Assembly (NCBI RefSeq): GCF_003985155.1
Contig: NZ_ML133693.1
Location: 1 to 64,000 of the forward strand
Source: Rhizobium vallis
Lineage (GTDB): Bacteria; Pseudomonadota; Alphaproteobacteria; Rhizobiales; Rhizobiaceae
DNA length: 64,000 nucleotides
Reading direction: 5' to 3'
The position numbers and the translations under genes are program-made. This document shows, piece by piece, positions 16,426-24,915 of this stretch. Every line of letters starts with the position of its first letter. The stretch's first letter is position 1. Below the pieces are notes generated by a model, which saw only the letters and a list, made by a program, of their open reading frames with translations, was not told where the DNA came from and did not search any database.

Positions 16426-18036
16426 TCACGATTGCAGCGCGGTATCGCCCCAGTTCGAAACGGCCCAGCGGGGGTTGTCGGAGACGTTGAGCACGGTGTC
16501 GCGCGCAACGGTGATGAAGCCCCATTCCGCGACGTTGATCAGCGGCAGATCAGCGACGACAAGCTGCTGGAACTTGCGGTAGAGATCGGTGCGCGCCGCC
16601 GTATCGATGGTTTCGGAAGCCTGCTGGATGATCTTGTCGAGCTCCGGATTGGCATAGCCGCCCTGGTTGGAGAAGGGCACACCGTCAGGCGTGCCGGACC
16701 GGACGAGAATGGTGGTCGAGATTGCCGGATCGCCGCGGAAAACAGGCGGGCCGACGGCGAGGTCGAAATCGTGGTCGGTATAAACCGCCTTCAGATGCGC
16801 GGCCGCATCGGCATTGACGATCTCAGCATTGATGCCGATCTTGGCCAGCGCCTGGCGAAGGTAATCGCCGAACTGACGGGTCTCGTTGAAATAGGGTGCA
16901 GGACGGAGCTTCAGCGTGAAGCGGTTGCCGTCCGCTCCCTTGATGTATCCGGCCTTGTCGAGGATGTCGTTTGCGGCCACTGGGTCGAAATTATAGGTCG
17001 CGACCTCAGAGGTATAGAACTCCGGCGCATTCTTCGGCACCGGGCCGGTCGAGGCAGCGGCGTAGCCCAGGAAAATCGTGTCGACCACGAATTTCTTGTC
17101 GATGGCCTGGGCGATCGCCTGGCGGACTCTCAGATCGGCGAGTTCCTTGCGGCGGTGATTGATCTCGACGACGAGCTGGTAGGTCAAAGCCTCGTAGCCC
17201 TTCGAGATCACCTTGATGCCGTTGACCTTGGAGATGCGGTCGAGATCGGCGAGCGGCACCGCCGAGAAGGCGGCGAGCTGAATCTCTTCGGCTTCAAGTG
17301 CCGCACCCGCCGACTCACGGTCCGGCAGCACGCGGAAGACGATCTCGTCGAGTTTCGGCTGGTCCTTGTCCCAGTAATTCTCGTTGCGCGTCAGCCGGTA
17401 ATATTCGCCGGGCTTGTATTCGGCGAACTTGAACGGGCCGGTACCAACAAGCGCGTTGTTGGCCGGATTGGTGGCGATATCGGTCCCGTCGAAAATATGC
17501 TTGGCGACGACGCTTGTCACGACAGGCAGCGCATTGCGGATCAGCTGGAACGGCGTCGGCTTGGAGAAGCGGAAGATCGCGGTGTAATCATCAGGCGTAT
17601 CGACGGCTTCGAGATTGGCGAAGACCAGGCGACCGAGATTCTGCAGCGGCTTCCAGATGTTGAGGGCCGAGAAGGCGACATCGACCGAGGTGAACGGCTT
17701 GCCGTCGTGCCAGGTAACGCCATCGCGCAGCTTGAAGGTGACGGAAAGACCGTCGGCCGAACCCTCCCAGGAGGTGGCAAGCCGCGGCGCAAGCCCGTCC
17801 TTGCCGTCGAACGAGGCTTCGGCCAGCGGCTCGATCACCTTGCTCGCGACGAAGAACACGCCGTTCGAGGCGACGATCGCAGGATTGAGGTTCTTCGGCT
17901 CGGAATCGGCTGCTACGATCAGCCTGCCGCCGCTCGGCGCCGTCTGAGCGAACGCCTGCCGGGCGAGCGCTGTCGAGGCAAGGAGCAGGGCAGTGCCCTT
18001 CATCAGCGTGCGCCGCGAGATAGATGGTACGGTCAT
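16426..18036 (-). CDS. ABC transporter substrate-binding protein, family 5 (peptide/opine type)
   Basis: A 536-residue SBP_bac_5 protein, the usual size. The N-terminus carries a twin-arginine signal, SRRTLMKG (residues 7-14), followed by a hydrophobic stretch ending in ARQAFAQ, so it is probably exported folded by Tat. The mature part shows family hallmarks such as VTFKLRDGVTWHDGKPFT. Ligands of this family range from peptides to nickel, opines and glycosides; here the ligand is unknown. It is the first gene of the minus-strand operon and has a plausible promoter at 18093-18120. Confidence 0.92.
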   Translation of the reverse strand: MTVPSISRRTLMKGTALLLASTALARQAFAQTAPSGGRLIVAADSEPKNLNPAIVASNGVFFVASKVIEPLAEASFDGKDGLAPRLATSWEGSADGLSVTFKLRDGVTWHDGKPFTSVDVAFSALNIWKPLQNLGRLVFANLEAVDTPDDYTAIFRFSKPTPFQLIRNALPVVTSVVAKHIFDGTDIATNPANNALVGTGPFKFAEYKPGEYYRLTRNENYWDKDQPKLDEIVFRVLPDRESAGAALEAEEIQLAAFSAVPLADLDRISKVNGIKVISKGYEALTYQLVVEINHRRKELADLRVRQAIAQAIDKKFVVDTIFLGYAAASTGPVPKNAPEFYTSEVATYNFDPVAANDILDKAGYIKGADGNRFTLKLRPAPYFNETRQFGDYLRQALAKIGINAEIVNADAAAHLKAVYTDHDFDLAVGPPVFRGDPAISTTILVRSGTPDGVPFSNQGGYANPELDKIIQQASETIDTAARTDLYRKFQQLVVADLPLINVAEWGFITVARDTVLNVSDNPRWAVSNWGDTALQS

Positions 18037-18092
18037 GACCCCTCCTGATCGTGGAAATTCCGAATGCCCATATTCAGGGCGAAGTGCCTATT

Positions 18093-18120
18093 ATCATAGA
18101 AATTAAATTCGAATGGTCAG
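18093..18120 (-). promoter_or_regulatory. Candidate promoter of the Dpp-type operon
   Basis: On the minus strand CTGACC (18120-18115) and TATGAT (18098-18093) are separated by 16 nt, a fair sigma-70-like match 57 nt upstream of the binding-protein start. The -10 box lies inside the inverted repeat CTATTATCATAG (18088-18099). Confidence 0.4.
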
Positions 18121-18160
18121 GCTGGGCGAGACACTTTTTTGTCACCCAGCCATTATTTCC

Positions 18161-19558
18161 TCAACCGTTGGCGGCTTGGCGCGCGGGTTCGGCGAAGAGA
18201 TTGCGATAACTGGCGCCCGGATGCGGCGCGACAAGCCGCGGTCCCGCTCCCCCGAGCTTTTCGCGTAGTGTGCCCTTGGCATATTCGGTCTTGTAGACGC
18301 CGCGCTTCTGCAGCTCCGGCACCAGCAGATCGACGGCATCCTCGAAACTCTCTGGCGTCACGGCATAGGCGAGGTTGAAGCCGTCAACGTCGGTGTCCTC
18401 GACCCATTCCTGCATCAGGTCGGCGACCGTCTGCGGCGATCCGACGAAGACAGGGCCGAAACCGCCGACGCCGACCCACTCGGCCATTTCGCGCACCGTC
18501 CACTCCTTGTTGGGATCGATCGTGGTGAAAGTCTCGACGGCCGATTGCACTGCGTTGGTGTGGCGGTGCCGGAGCACCTCGTCCGGCCCGAACTGGCCGA
18601 AATCGATGCCGGTCCAGCCTGAGATCAGCGTCAGCGCGCCCTCGAAGGAGGCGTATTTGCGGTATTCGTTGAATTTCCGCTGCGCTTCCGCGTCCGTCTC
18701 GCCGAGAACCACCGTCTGCAGGTTGAAGGCGAGGATTTCGCGCGGGTTGCGGCCGACGCGTTCGGCCGCCTCGCGGACATTGGCGACGTAGCGCTTCAGC
18801 ACGGGTTTCGAGGGCGATGCGACGAAGATGCATTCGGCATGGGCGCCGGCGAAATCCTTGCCGCGGCTGGAGGCGCCGGCCTGATAGAGCACTGGGGTGC
18901 GCTGCGGCGAGGGCTCGCTCAAGTGAATGCCGGGCACGTTGAAATGCTTGCCGGCATGGCGGATCGGGTGGACCTTGCCGGGATGGGTGAAGATGCCGGT
19001 TTCCCGGTCGCGCACGACCGCGTCATCCTCCCAGCTACCCTCCCAGAGCTTGTAGCAGACCTCGAGATATTCCTCGGCGAGATCATAGCGATCGTCATGT
19101 TTCGTCTGCGCGGGCTTGCCGATATTGAGTGCGCCGCTGTTGAGATAGGAGGTCACGATATTCCAGCCGACGCGGCCTTTGGTCAGATGGTCGAGCGTCG
19201 AGATGCGGCGGGCGAAAGTGTAAGGATGCTCGAAGGAAAGCGATGCCGTCAGGCCGAAGCCGAGATGCTCGGTCTCGTAGGACATGGTCGGGATGAGCTG
19301 CAGCGGATCGTTGACCGGCACCTGTGCGGAATGGCGCAGTGCGGCATCGACATTGCCGTTCAGCACGTCGTAGACGCCGAGCACGTCAGCGATGAACAGG
19401 CCGTCGAACTTGCCGCGCTCCAGCGTCTTTGCCAGATGCACCCAGTAGTCGAGATCCTTGTAGGTCCAGGATTTGTCGCGCGGATGGCGCCAGAGTCCCG
19501 GCGACTGGTGTCCGACGCAATTCATGTCGAAGGCGTTCAGCCTGATTTCGCGGGTCAT
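18161..19558 (-). CDS. LLM-class flavin-dependent monooxygenase (NtaA/SnaA/DszA family)
   Basis: A 465-residue member of the bacterial luciferase-like group that includes nitrilotriacetate monooxygenase NtaA and sulfone monooxygenase DszA. Typical segments are GKFDGLFIADVLGVYD (residues 50-65), FGLTASLSFEHPYTFARR, and KGRVGWNIVTSYLNS. Such enzymes use reduced FMN from a separate reductase to cleave C-N or C-S bonds; no reductase gene is present in this window. The ATG follows GGAAGAAAGAC. It lies 17 nt behind the CUT2 permease gene, so transporter and enzyme are co-expressed. Confidence 0.92.
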   Translation of the reverse strand: MTREIRLNAFDMNCVGHQSPGLWRHPRDKSWTYKDLDYWVHLAKTLERGKFDGLFIADVLGVYDVLNGNVDAALRHSAQVPVNDPLQLIPTMSYETEHLGFGLTASLSFEHPYTFARRISTLDHLTKGRVGWNIVTSYLNSGALNIGKPAQTKHDDRYDLAEEYLEVCYKLWEGSWEDDAVVRDRETGIFTHPGKVHPIRHAGKHFNVPGIHLSEPSPQRTPVLYQAGASSRGKDFAGAHAECIFVASPSKPVLKRYVANVREAAERVGRNPREILAFNLQTVVLGETDAEAQRKFNEYRKYASFEGALTLISGWTGIDFGQFGPDEVLRHRHTNAVQSAVETFTTIDPNKEWTVREMAEWVGVGGFGPVFVGSPQTVADLMQEWVEDTDVDGFNLAYAVTPESFEDAVDLLVPELQKRGVYKTEYAKGTLREKLGGAGPRLVAPHPGASYRNLFAEPARQAANG

Positions 19559-19575
19559 GTCTTTCTTCCTTGGAA

Positions 19576-20637
19576 TTAGGGATTGCTGCGGCCGAGGCCG
19601 TAGGTCAGCGCCAGTGCTCCGACGAGCACGGCGCCCTTGACGAAATCCTGGGTGTAGTAGGGGGCATTCAGCATGGTGAGCCCGTTCAAGAGCACGCCGA
19701 CAAAGACGGCACCGGCAACGGTGCCGAGCACGTTGGGACGCCTGAGATTGAGGACGGCGAAGCCGATCAATGCGGCCGCAACCGAATCCATCAGCAGCGA
19801 ACCGCCGGAGGAGACGTCGCCACGCCCGACGCGGGCGGCAATCACGATGCCACCGAGCGATGCCAGCGTGCCTGACAGGACATAGGCGAGCGTCTTCAAC
19901 CTGACGGTCGAGGCACCGGCGAGCCGGGTGGCGACCTCGTTGCCGCCGGTCGCAAACAGCAGCCGGCCGATGCGGGTGCGCTCGGTGAGGATGAAAAGAA
20001 AAACGGCGACAGCGACCATCAGCACCACGGAGACGGGCAGGGTGCCGAGGATGCTGTAGCGGCCGATCAGCAGGAAAGCCGGGTCGTAGGCGCCGGTCGC
20101 CTTCGAACCGTCAGGCAAGGTGAGACCCGCCGAGATCGAGCGGCCGGCTGTGGGTATCAGCTGCAGACCGGAAAGCAGGAACATCATCGCCAGTGTCGCC
20201 AGGAGATCCGGAACCTTCAGGCGCACGATCAGGAAGGCATTGACGAGCCCGATCAAAGCGCCGAAGGCGAGCACCAGCGGCACCGTCGCATAGGCATCGA
20301 AGCCCCAGACGATCATCGCATAACTCGCCGCCATCACGCTCGATGCGGCGACCGCGCCAATCGACAGGTCGAAACCGCCGACGGCCAGCGTGACGGTGAC
20401 GCCGGCGCCGAGGATGGCGACGACCGAGACCGCCTGCAGGATGCTCATCAGATTGGCAATATTGATGAAGGCGGGCTCGGCAATGGTGAAACCGACGACG
20501 AGAGCCGCAAGCAGGATGAACACCGCACCCGCCCGAAGGAAGGCTCCAAGGGCGGCGAGGCGGCTGCCGCCCGATTGCGGCAATGTCTTTGGCCGGACGC
20601 TTGCCTGTGGAAGAGTGTTGTCGTCAATCGTGGTCAT
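19576..20637 (-). CDS. ABC transporter permease, RbsC-like (CUT2)
   Basis: A 353-residue inner-membrane permease with the eight-to-ten helix pattern of ribose/xylose/autoinducer-2 type channels. Characteristic stretches are VGGFDLSIGAVAASSVMAAS and, near the end, RRPNVLGTVAGAVFVGVLLNG. It is a single permease that presumably works as a homodimer. It overlaps the ATPase gene by 4 nt. The binding protein is encoded divergently at 22352. Confidence 0.93.
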   Translation of the reverse strand: MTTIDDNTLPQASVRPKTLPQSGGSRLAALGAFLRAGAVFILLAALVVGFTIAEPAFINIANLMSILQAVSVVAILGAGVTVTLAVGGFDLSIGAVAASSVMAASYAMIVWGFDAYATVPLVLAFGALIGLVNAFLIVRLKVPDLLATLAMMFLLSGLQLIPTAGRSISAGLTLPDGSKATGAYDPAFLLIGRYSILGTLPVSVVLMVAVAVFLFILTERTRIGRLLFATGGNEVATRLAGASTVRLKTLAYVLSGTLASLGGIVIAARVGRGDVSSGGSLLMDSVAAALIGFAVLNLRRPNVLGTVAGAVFVGVLLNGLTMLNAPYYTQDFVKGAVLVGALALTYGLGRSNP

Positions 20638-22118
20638 GCGGATATTCCCTGGATTGCGGAGGCAAGCGCGGATCCGTCCGCCGCGGGCCTCAACACGTGG
20701 TGGTCGATGACGAGGATGCGGTCGGCCACTTCATAGGCCTCTTCCGGATCGGAGGTCGCGATCAGCGTCGCCCGGTCGGTGTGGGCGCGGATTGCCCGGA
20801 TGATGTCGTGACGGGCGCCGACATCGACGCCCTGGAAGGGTTCGTCGAGCAGCAGCAGCCGGCTCGGCTCCGCCTCCCATCGGGCGATCACCGCCTTCTG
20901 CTGGTTGCCGCCGGAGAGCGACCAGACCGAGGCGAGCGGACCGGTGGCCTTGATGCCGAGACGGGCGATTGCCTGTTCGGCCTCGCGTCGTTCTCGCCCG
21001 CCGACGAGGAAACCACTGGGATACCATTTGCCAAGATGCGGCAGGCTGATCGTCGCCGACAGCGAATGGCCGGGCCATGCCGGCGGCATCAGCGAGGAAC
21101 GATGACGGTCCTCGGCCGCCATGGCGACACCTGCCGCAATCGCTTCGGCCGCACTTTTCGGCCGGTAAGGCCGGCCGTCGAGAAACATCGCGCCACCGCT
21201 TAGCGCGGTCACGCCGAAGATCGCCTGGAGCAACCGGCTCTTGCCGGCGCCGAGCACGCCTGTTACCGCAACCACCTCACCCTCGTGCAGCGACAGATCG
21301 AAGGGCTCAGCTTGAGGGAGCAGGCTGATATCGCGCATCTCGAAAATCGCCGGCCCGGTCGCCGGCCGCGCATCCGGCCGGGCGGCATCCAGTCTGCGGC
21401 CGATCATCGTCTCGATGGCGCTCGAAAAATCGATCGGCCGCGAGAAGGTGCCGACCACGCGGCCGCCGCGCATGACGAGCGCCCGGTCGGCGATCGCTTC
21501 AAGATCGGCCGTGCGGTGCGAGATATAAAGGATCGCCAGGCCGCGCTTGCGCAGGCTCAGCAGAATATCGAAAAGGCGGCGGCTTTCCTCTCCGGAAAGG
21601 CTCGCCGTCGGCTCGTCGAGGATGAGGAGATCGGCGCGGTTGGCAAGCGCGCGGGCAATCGCCACCAATTGTCGGTCAGCGCTGGTGAGTTCGCCGAAAT
21701 CACGGTCGAGCGGCAGGCCGAAGCCGGCGGCGTCGAGCATTGCCTGCGCGGCGCGGCGGATGCCGGCGCGCGAGACAAAAAAGGGCGTGGCGCGATCGGC
21801 GAAGCGGTTGAGCAACAGGGCGTCGGCAACACTCAGGCCGGCCGCACCGACGAGATCCGTCGACTGATGCACGGTGACGACGCCGGCCCTTGCCGCCTCG
21901 GCCGGGCTGCGCGGCGCAAAGGGGCGGCCACCCAGTTGGATCGCGCCGCCGTCGGCCGGAAGCACCCCGGAAAGGATTTTGACCAGCGTCGATTTGCCTG
22001 CGCCGTTCGCTCCCATCAGCGCCACGATCTCGCCGCGCTCGATCGAAAGATCAGCACCGGCCAGCGCCCGCGTCGACCCGAAACTGCGGGTGATGTTGTC
22101 AATGTGAAGAAGCGGCAT
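20634..22118 (-). CDS. ABC transporter tandem ATPase, RbsA/MglA-like
   Basis: A 494-residue protein with two fused nucleotide-binding domains, as in CUT2 systems. Domain 1 has Walker A GANGAGKST (residues 36-44) and DLLILDEPTASLSG; domain 2 has GVLGAGKSR, signature LSGGNQQKAVIARW and LLLLDEPFQGVDVG. The first domain's signature is weak (ELTSADRQLVAIARAL), which is common in this family. It energises the RbsC-like permease that follows. Confidence 0.93.
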   Translation of the reverse strand: MPLLHIDNITRSFGSTRALAGADLSIERGEIVALMGANGAGKSTLVKILSGVLPADGGAIQLGGRPFAPRSPAEAARAGVVTVHQSTDLVGAAGLSVADALLLNRFADRATPFFVSRAGIRRAAQAMLDAAGFGLPLDRDFGELTSADRQLVAIARALANRADLLILDEPTASLSGEESRRLFDILLSLRKRGLAILYISHRTADLEAIADRALVMRGGRVVGTFSRPIDFSSAIETMIGRRLDAARPDARPATGPAIFEMRDISLLPQAEPFDLSLHEGEVVAVTGVLGAGKSRLLQAIFGVTALSGGAMFLDGRPYRPKSAAEAIAAGVAMAAEDRHRSSLMPPAWPGHSLSATISLPHLGKWYPSGFLVGGRERREAEQAIARLGIKATGPLASVWSLSGGNQQKAVIARWEAEPSRLLLLDEPFQGVDVGARHDIIRAIRAHTDRATLIATSDPEEAYEVADRILVIDHHVLRPAADGSALASAIQGISA

Positions 22119-22351
22119 CGATCATGTCCGGGACTGCATTCGAAGCCGGAGTGTGCCCTGCCCGGGCGGTCGAATTCCAGGCACGCCTTTCCTTCGGGAA
22201 CTGCCCTCGGGAAACAAAGAATCTCCCGCGGTCCGTAAATTCGGATCATTTACCCTACTAAAAACATAGAGATTATATCTAATAATTCGACGCGTCGCGA
22301 GGGCTCTCAACCTGTCAGACGACGCTTCCGATTGCTAGAAGGAACGCGACG

Positions 22352-23398
22352 ATGAAATCCCTCGAACGGCTCGCACTGTCTGCCGCCGTCATTCCGTTCA
22401 TTTTCATTCAAGGCGCAAAAGCCGACGGTCTGTCCGGCGCTCCGGCCCCCTTCGATAAGGGCGGCGTCAAGGTTGCGCTGATCAGCTACATCTCGGCCGG
22501 CGATTTCTTCCAGGCCTACCAGGCGGGCGCCGAAGCCCAGGCCAAGGCACTGGATATCGACCTGCGCGTCTTCCCAGGACGGCAGGACGCCGCCGAGCAG
22601 CGCGAGCAGATCCTGCAGGCGATCAATCTCGGCGTCTCCGGCATCGTCATCGACCACGGCCTGCCGGAATCGCTCGGCGACGTCGTGCAGCAGGCACTCG
22701 ACAAGGGCATCAAGGTCGTCGCCTTCGACGTCAACCTCAACAACCCGAAGATCCCGCAAGTCGAGCAGAGCGACCACGAGCTTGCTTCGCTCGCTCTCGA
22801 GCAGGTGGTGAAGGACAACGGCAAGGACTTCAAAGCCGGTTATGTCTATGTCGCGGGCTTTGCGCCGCTCGACCGCCGCAACGAGGTCTGGGACAAGTTC
22901 AAGTCGGAGAATAAGGGCGTCACCGAAAAGGCCCGTTTCGGCAATGTCAGCGACACGACGGCGACCTCGACCGCCGACCAGGCAAAGGCCGCGCTGACCG
23001 CCAATCCCGACATATCAGTGGTTTTCGCCCCCTATGACGAATTCGCTCGCGGCGTGAAGCTCGCCGCCAACGACCTCGGCATCGCCAAAAAGCTCAAGAT
23101 CTATTCGGCCGACGTCTCCACGGCCGATATCCAGGAAATCACCGAGGAAGGCAGCCCATGGGTTGCGACCGTGGCGACCAATCCTGCTGTCGTCGGCGCC
23201 GTCTCTATCCGTGCCGCAGCGCTCGAAATCGCCGGCCAGACGGTTCCCCATCAGATTACCGTGAAGCCGACGCTTCTGACGCAGGAGAGCCTGCGCGCAG
23301 CCGGCGTCAAGACGATCGAGGACCTGGCGGCGAAGATCCCGGCCTTCAGCACCAGCGATGCGGCGACCGCGAGCTGGATCCCGGACAAGCTGTTCTAA
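22352..23398 (+). CDS. Sugar-type periplasmic substrate-binding protein (CUT2)
   Basis: A 348-residue periplasmic binding protein with a signal peptide (residues 1-24, ending GAKA before DGLSG). The body has the type 1 fold: VALISYISAGDFFQAYQAGA, a central GIVIDHGLPESL, and VVFAPYDEFARGVKLA. AAGGAACGCGACG precedes the ATG. It is divergent from the ATPase/permease/monooxygenase operon and should serve that transporter. The neighbours suggest that the ligand carries sulfur, possibly a sulfonated or thio-carbohydrate; that is inference. A terminator-like hairpin follows the stop. Confidence 0.9.
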   Translation: MKSLERLALSAAVIPFIFIQGAKADGLSGAPAPFDKGGVKVALISYISAGDFFQAYQAGAEAQAKALDIDLRVFPGRQDAAEQREQILQAINLGVSGIVIDHGLPESLGDVVQQALDKGIKVVAFDVNLNNPKIPQVEQSDHELASLALEQVVKDNGKDFKAGYVYVAGFAPLDRRNEVWDKFKSENKGVTEKARFGNVSDTTATSTADQAKAALTANPDISVVFAPYDEFARGVKLAANDLGIAKKLKIYSADVSTADIQEITEEGSPWVATVATNPAVVGAVSIRAAALEIAGQTVPHQITVKPTLLTQESLRAAGVKTIEDLAAKIPAFSTSDAATASWIPDKLF

Positions 23399-23417
23399 GG
23401 CTTTTCACCTCGGCCCT

Positions 23418-23456
23418 TCCGGCGGGAGCGTGCGGCTTCCGCCGGAGCATCTTTTT
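23418..23456 (+). terminator. Terminator or attenuator after the CUT2 binding-protein gene
   Basis: An 8-bp perfect stem (TCCGGCGG / CCGCCGGA) with a 13-nt loop, then GCATC and five T residues (23452-23456). It lies 20 nt after the stop and ends 21 nt before the next start, so it should let only part of transcription enter the acyl-CoA-dehydrogenase-like gene. Confidence 0.65.
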
Positions 23457-23477
23457 GGAGAAATTGGAGTCCCGCCC

Positions 23478-24686
23478 ATGAGCCAGTCCAATGTCGTCTT
23501 CGCGGTGAGCCGCAATCCGACGCGAGAAGACCTCTTTGCCCATGCCAAGGAGATATCGGCTGACCTTTCCCGGCGCGCGGCAGACCTCGACCGCGAAGGT
23601 CGACCGCCGCTCGCCGAAATCGTCAAGCTGAAGAATGCCGGGCTGCTCAATGCGCTGCATCCCACCGAGATCGGCGGCGGTGGCCTCGACTGGGTCGACG
23701 GACTGAGGCTGGTGCGCATCCTCGCCCGCGGCGAAAGCTCGATCGGCCAGCTGCTCGGCTACCACTATGTCAACAGCCAGTACATCTATTGGGCCCTCGA
23801 TGCCGCACGTGCCCATGCGCTGGGCAGCGATACCGTCGCCAGGAACCTCTATTGGGGTGCGGCAGTCAATCCGCGCGATCCGGGGCTGGTGCTCACCCGC
23901 CGCGGCAACGGCTATGTGCTGAACGGGCGCAAGTCCTTCTCCACCGCGGCGCGGGTTTCCGACTATATCAATGCCAATGCGACGCTCGACGACAAGATCG
24001 CCGGTTTCGCCGTTCCGACCAATCGCCCGGGCTACGTCGCCAATGACGATTGGGACAATATCGGCCAGCGCCTCTCCGACAGCGGGAGCGTCGAATTTCA
24101 CGACTTTCCCGTCTACGAGGAGGATTTCGTCGGTGCACCTGCTGCGCCCGACGCAGCGCCGCCGGTATTGTCGACCTTCAACACGCCATTCATCCAGCTG
24201 GTCTTCGTCAATTTCTATCTCGGCACCGCCGAAGGCGCGCTGCAGGCAGCCGTCGATTACGTCAGAACCACCACCCGGCCGTGGCTCACGTCAGGTGTCG
24301 AGCGGGCGGCCGACGATCCCTATATTCTCGAACGCGTCGGCGAATTCACCGCCGCGCTGAAAGCCTCGGCAGCCCTTGCCGACAATGCGGCATCGGCCGT
24401 GCAGGCGGGGCTTGACCGCGGGCGTGACGTGACGGCGCGCGAGCGCGGCGAGGCGGCGGCGGAAGCCTATGCCGCCAAGGTGCACTCCACCCATGTCTCA
24501 CTCGACATCACCTCCCGCGTGTTCGAGCTGACGGGGGCGCGCTCGACAGCCGACAAATACCGTTTCGACCGTTTCTGGCGCAATGTCCGCACCCATACCC
24601 TGCACGATCCGGTCTTCTACAAGGCTAAGGAAGTCGGCGAATTCGTGCTGAACGACAAGATACCGGAGGTCAGCCTCTATAGCTGA
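23478..24686 (+). CDS. Acyl-CoA dehydrogenase-fold flavin monooxygenase (DszC/SfnC-like)
   Basis: A 402-residue protein with the acyl-CoA dehydrogenase fold but the DszC-type C-terminal signature RTHTLHDPVFYK, seen in flavin monooxygenases acting on sulfur compounds. The catalytic Glu of true acyl-CoA dehydrogenases is not evident. YVLNGRKSFSTAARVSDY marks the flavin/substrate middle domain. The ATG at 23478 follows TTGGAG; the frame is open earlier but that part overlaps the binding protein. With the luciferase-like enzymes nearby, a role in releasing sulfite from an organosulfur compound is likely. Confidence 0.8.
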   Translation: MSQSNVVFAVSRNPTREDLFAHAKEISADLSRRAADLDREGRPPLAEIVKLKNAGLLNALHPTEIGGGGLDWVDGLRLVRILARGESSIGQLLGYHYVNSQYIYWALDAARAHALGSDTVARNLYWGAAVNPRDPGLVLTRRGNGYVLNGRKSFSTAARVSDYINANATLDDKIAGFAVPTNRPGYVANDDWDNIGQRLSDSGSVEFHDFPVYEEDFVGAPAAPDAAPPVLSTFNTPFIQLVFVNFYLGTAEGALQAAVDYVRTTTRPWLTSGVERAADDPYILERVGEFTAALKASAALADNAASAVQAGLDRGRDVTARERGEAAAEAYAAKVHSTHVSLDITSRVFELTGARSTADKYRFDRFWRNVRTHTLHDPVFYKAKEVGEFVLNDKIPEVSLYS

Positions 24687-24760
24687 GGCCGACGATCATC
24701 ACCGAAAGCAAAACTCCACCGCCCGCGGTAGGTCAGTTTGTCGACAACCTCTCGTCCGTC

Positions 24761-24783
24761 ATGCTCGGCCTTGTGCCGAGCAT
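24761..24783. repeat. Rhizobial palindromic intergenic repeat, copy A
   Basis: ATGCTCGGC / GCCGAGCAT form a 9-bp stem with loop CTTGT. It is one of two inverted copies of a 28-nt unit between two convergent genes. Such palindromes occur widely between rhizobial genes. Confidence 0.7.
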
Positions 24784-24846
24784 CTAACCACGGCAATTTC
24801 CTGGCGACAAACTATTATTTTCAGATATTTAATTGGGCCTGCACAG

Positions 24847-24869
24847 ATCCTCGGCACAAGGCCGAGGAT
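24847..24869. repeat. Rhizobial palindromic intergenic repeat, copy B (inverted)
   Basis: ATCCTCGGC / GCCGAGGAT form a 9-bp stem with loop ACAAG, the reverse complement of copy A apart from a paired G-C to C-G change that keeps the stem. It lies 64 nt beyond copy A and 46 nt before the stop of the convergent gene. Confidence 0.7.
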
Positions 24870-24915
24870 GACGTTGCGGGTTTTGTCGTGGTTTATCAGA
24901 GAAGCGGCAGAAATT

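Noticed and set aside
16309-18048. A 579-residue plus-strand open frame opposite the family 5 binding protein
   Set aside because: The opposite strand carries a full-length recognised gene with a Tat signal; this frame has no recognisable domain or ribosome site.
18120-18151. Inverted repeat GGCTGGG...CCCAGCC near the end of the monooxygenase gene
   Set aside because: Only 7 bp of stem with an 18-nt loop and no T tract on the relevant strand; too weak to call a terminator.
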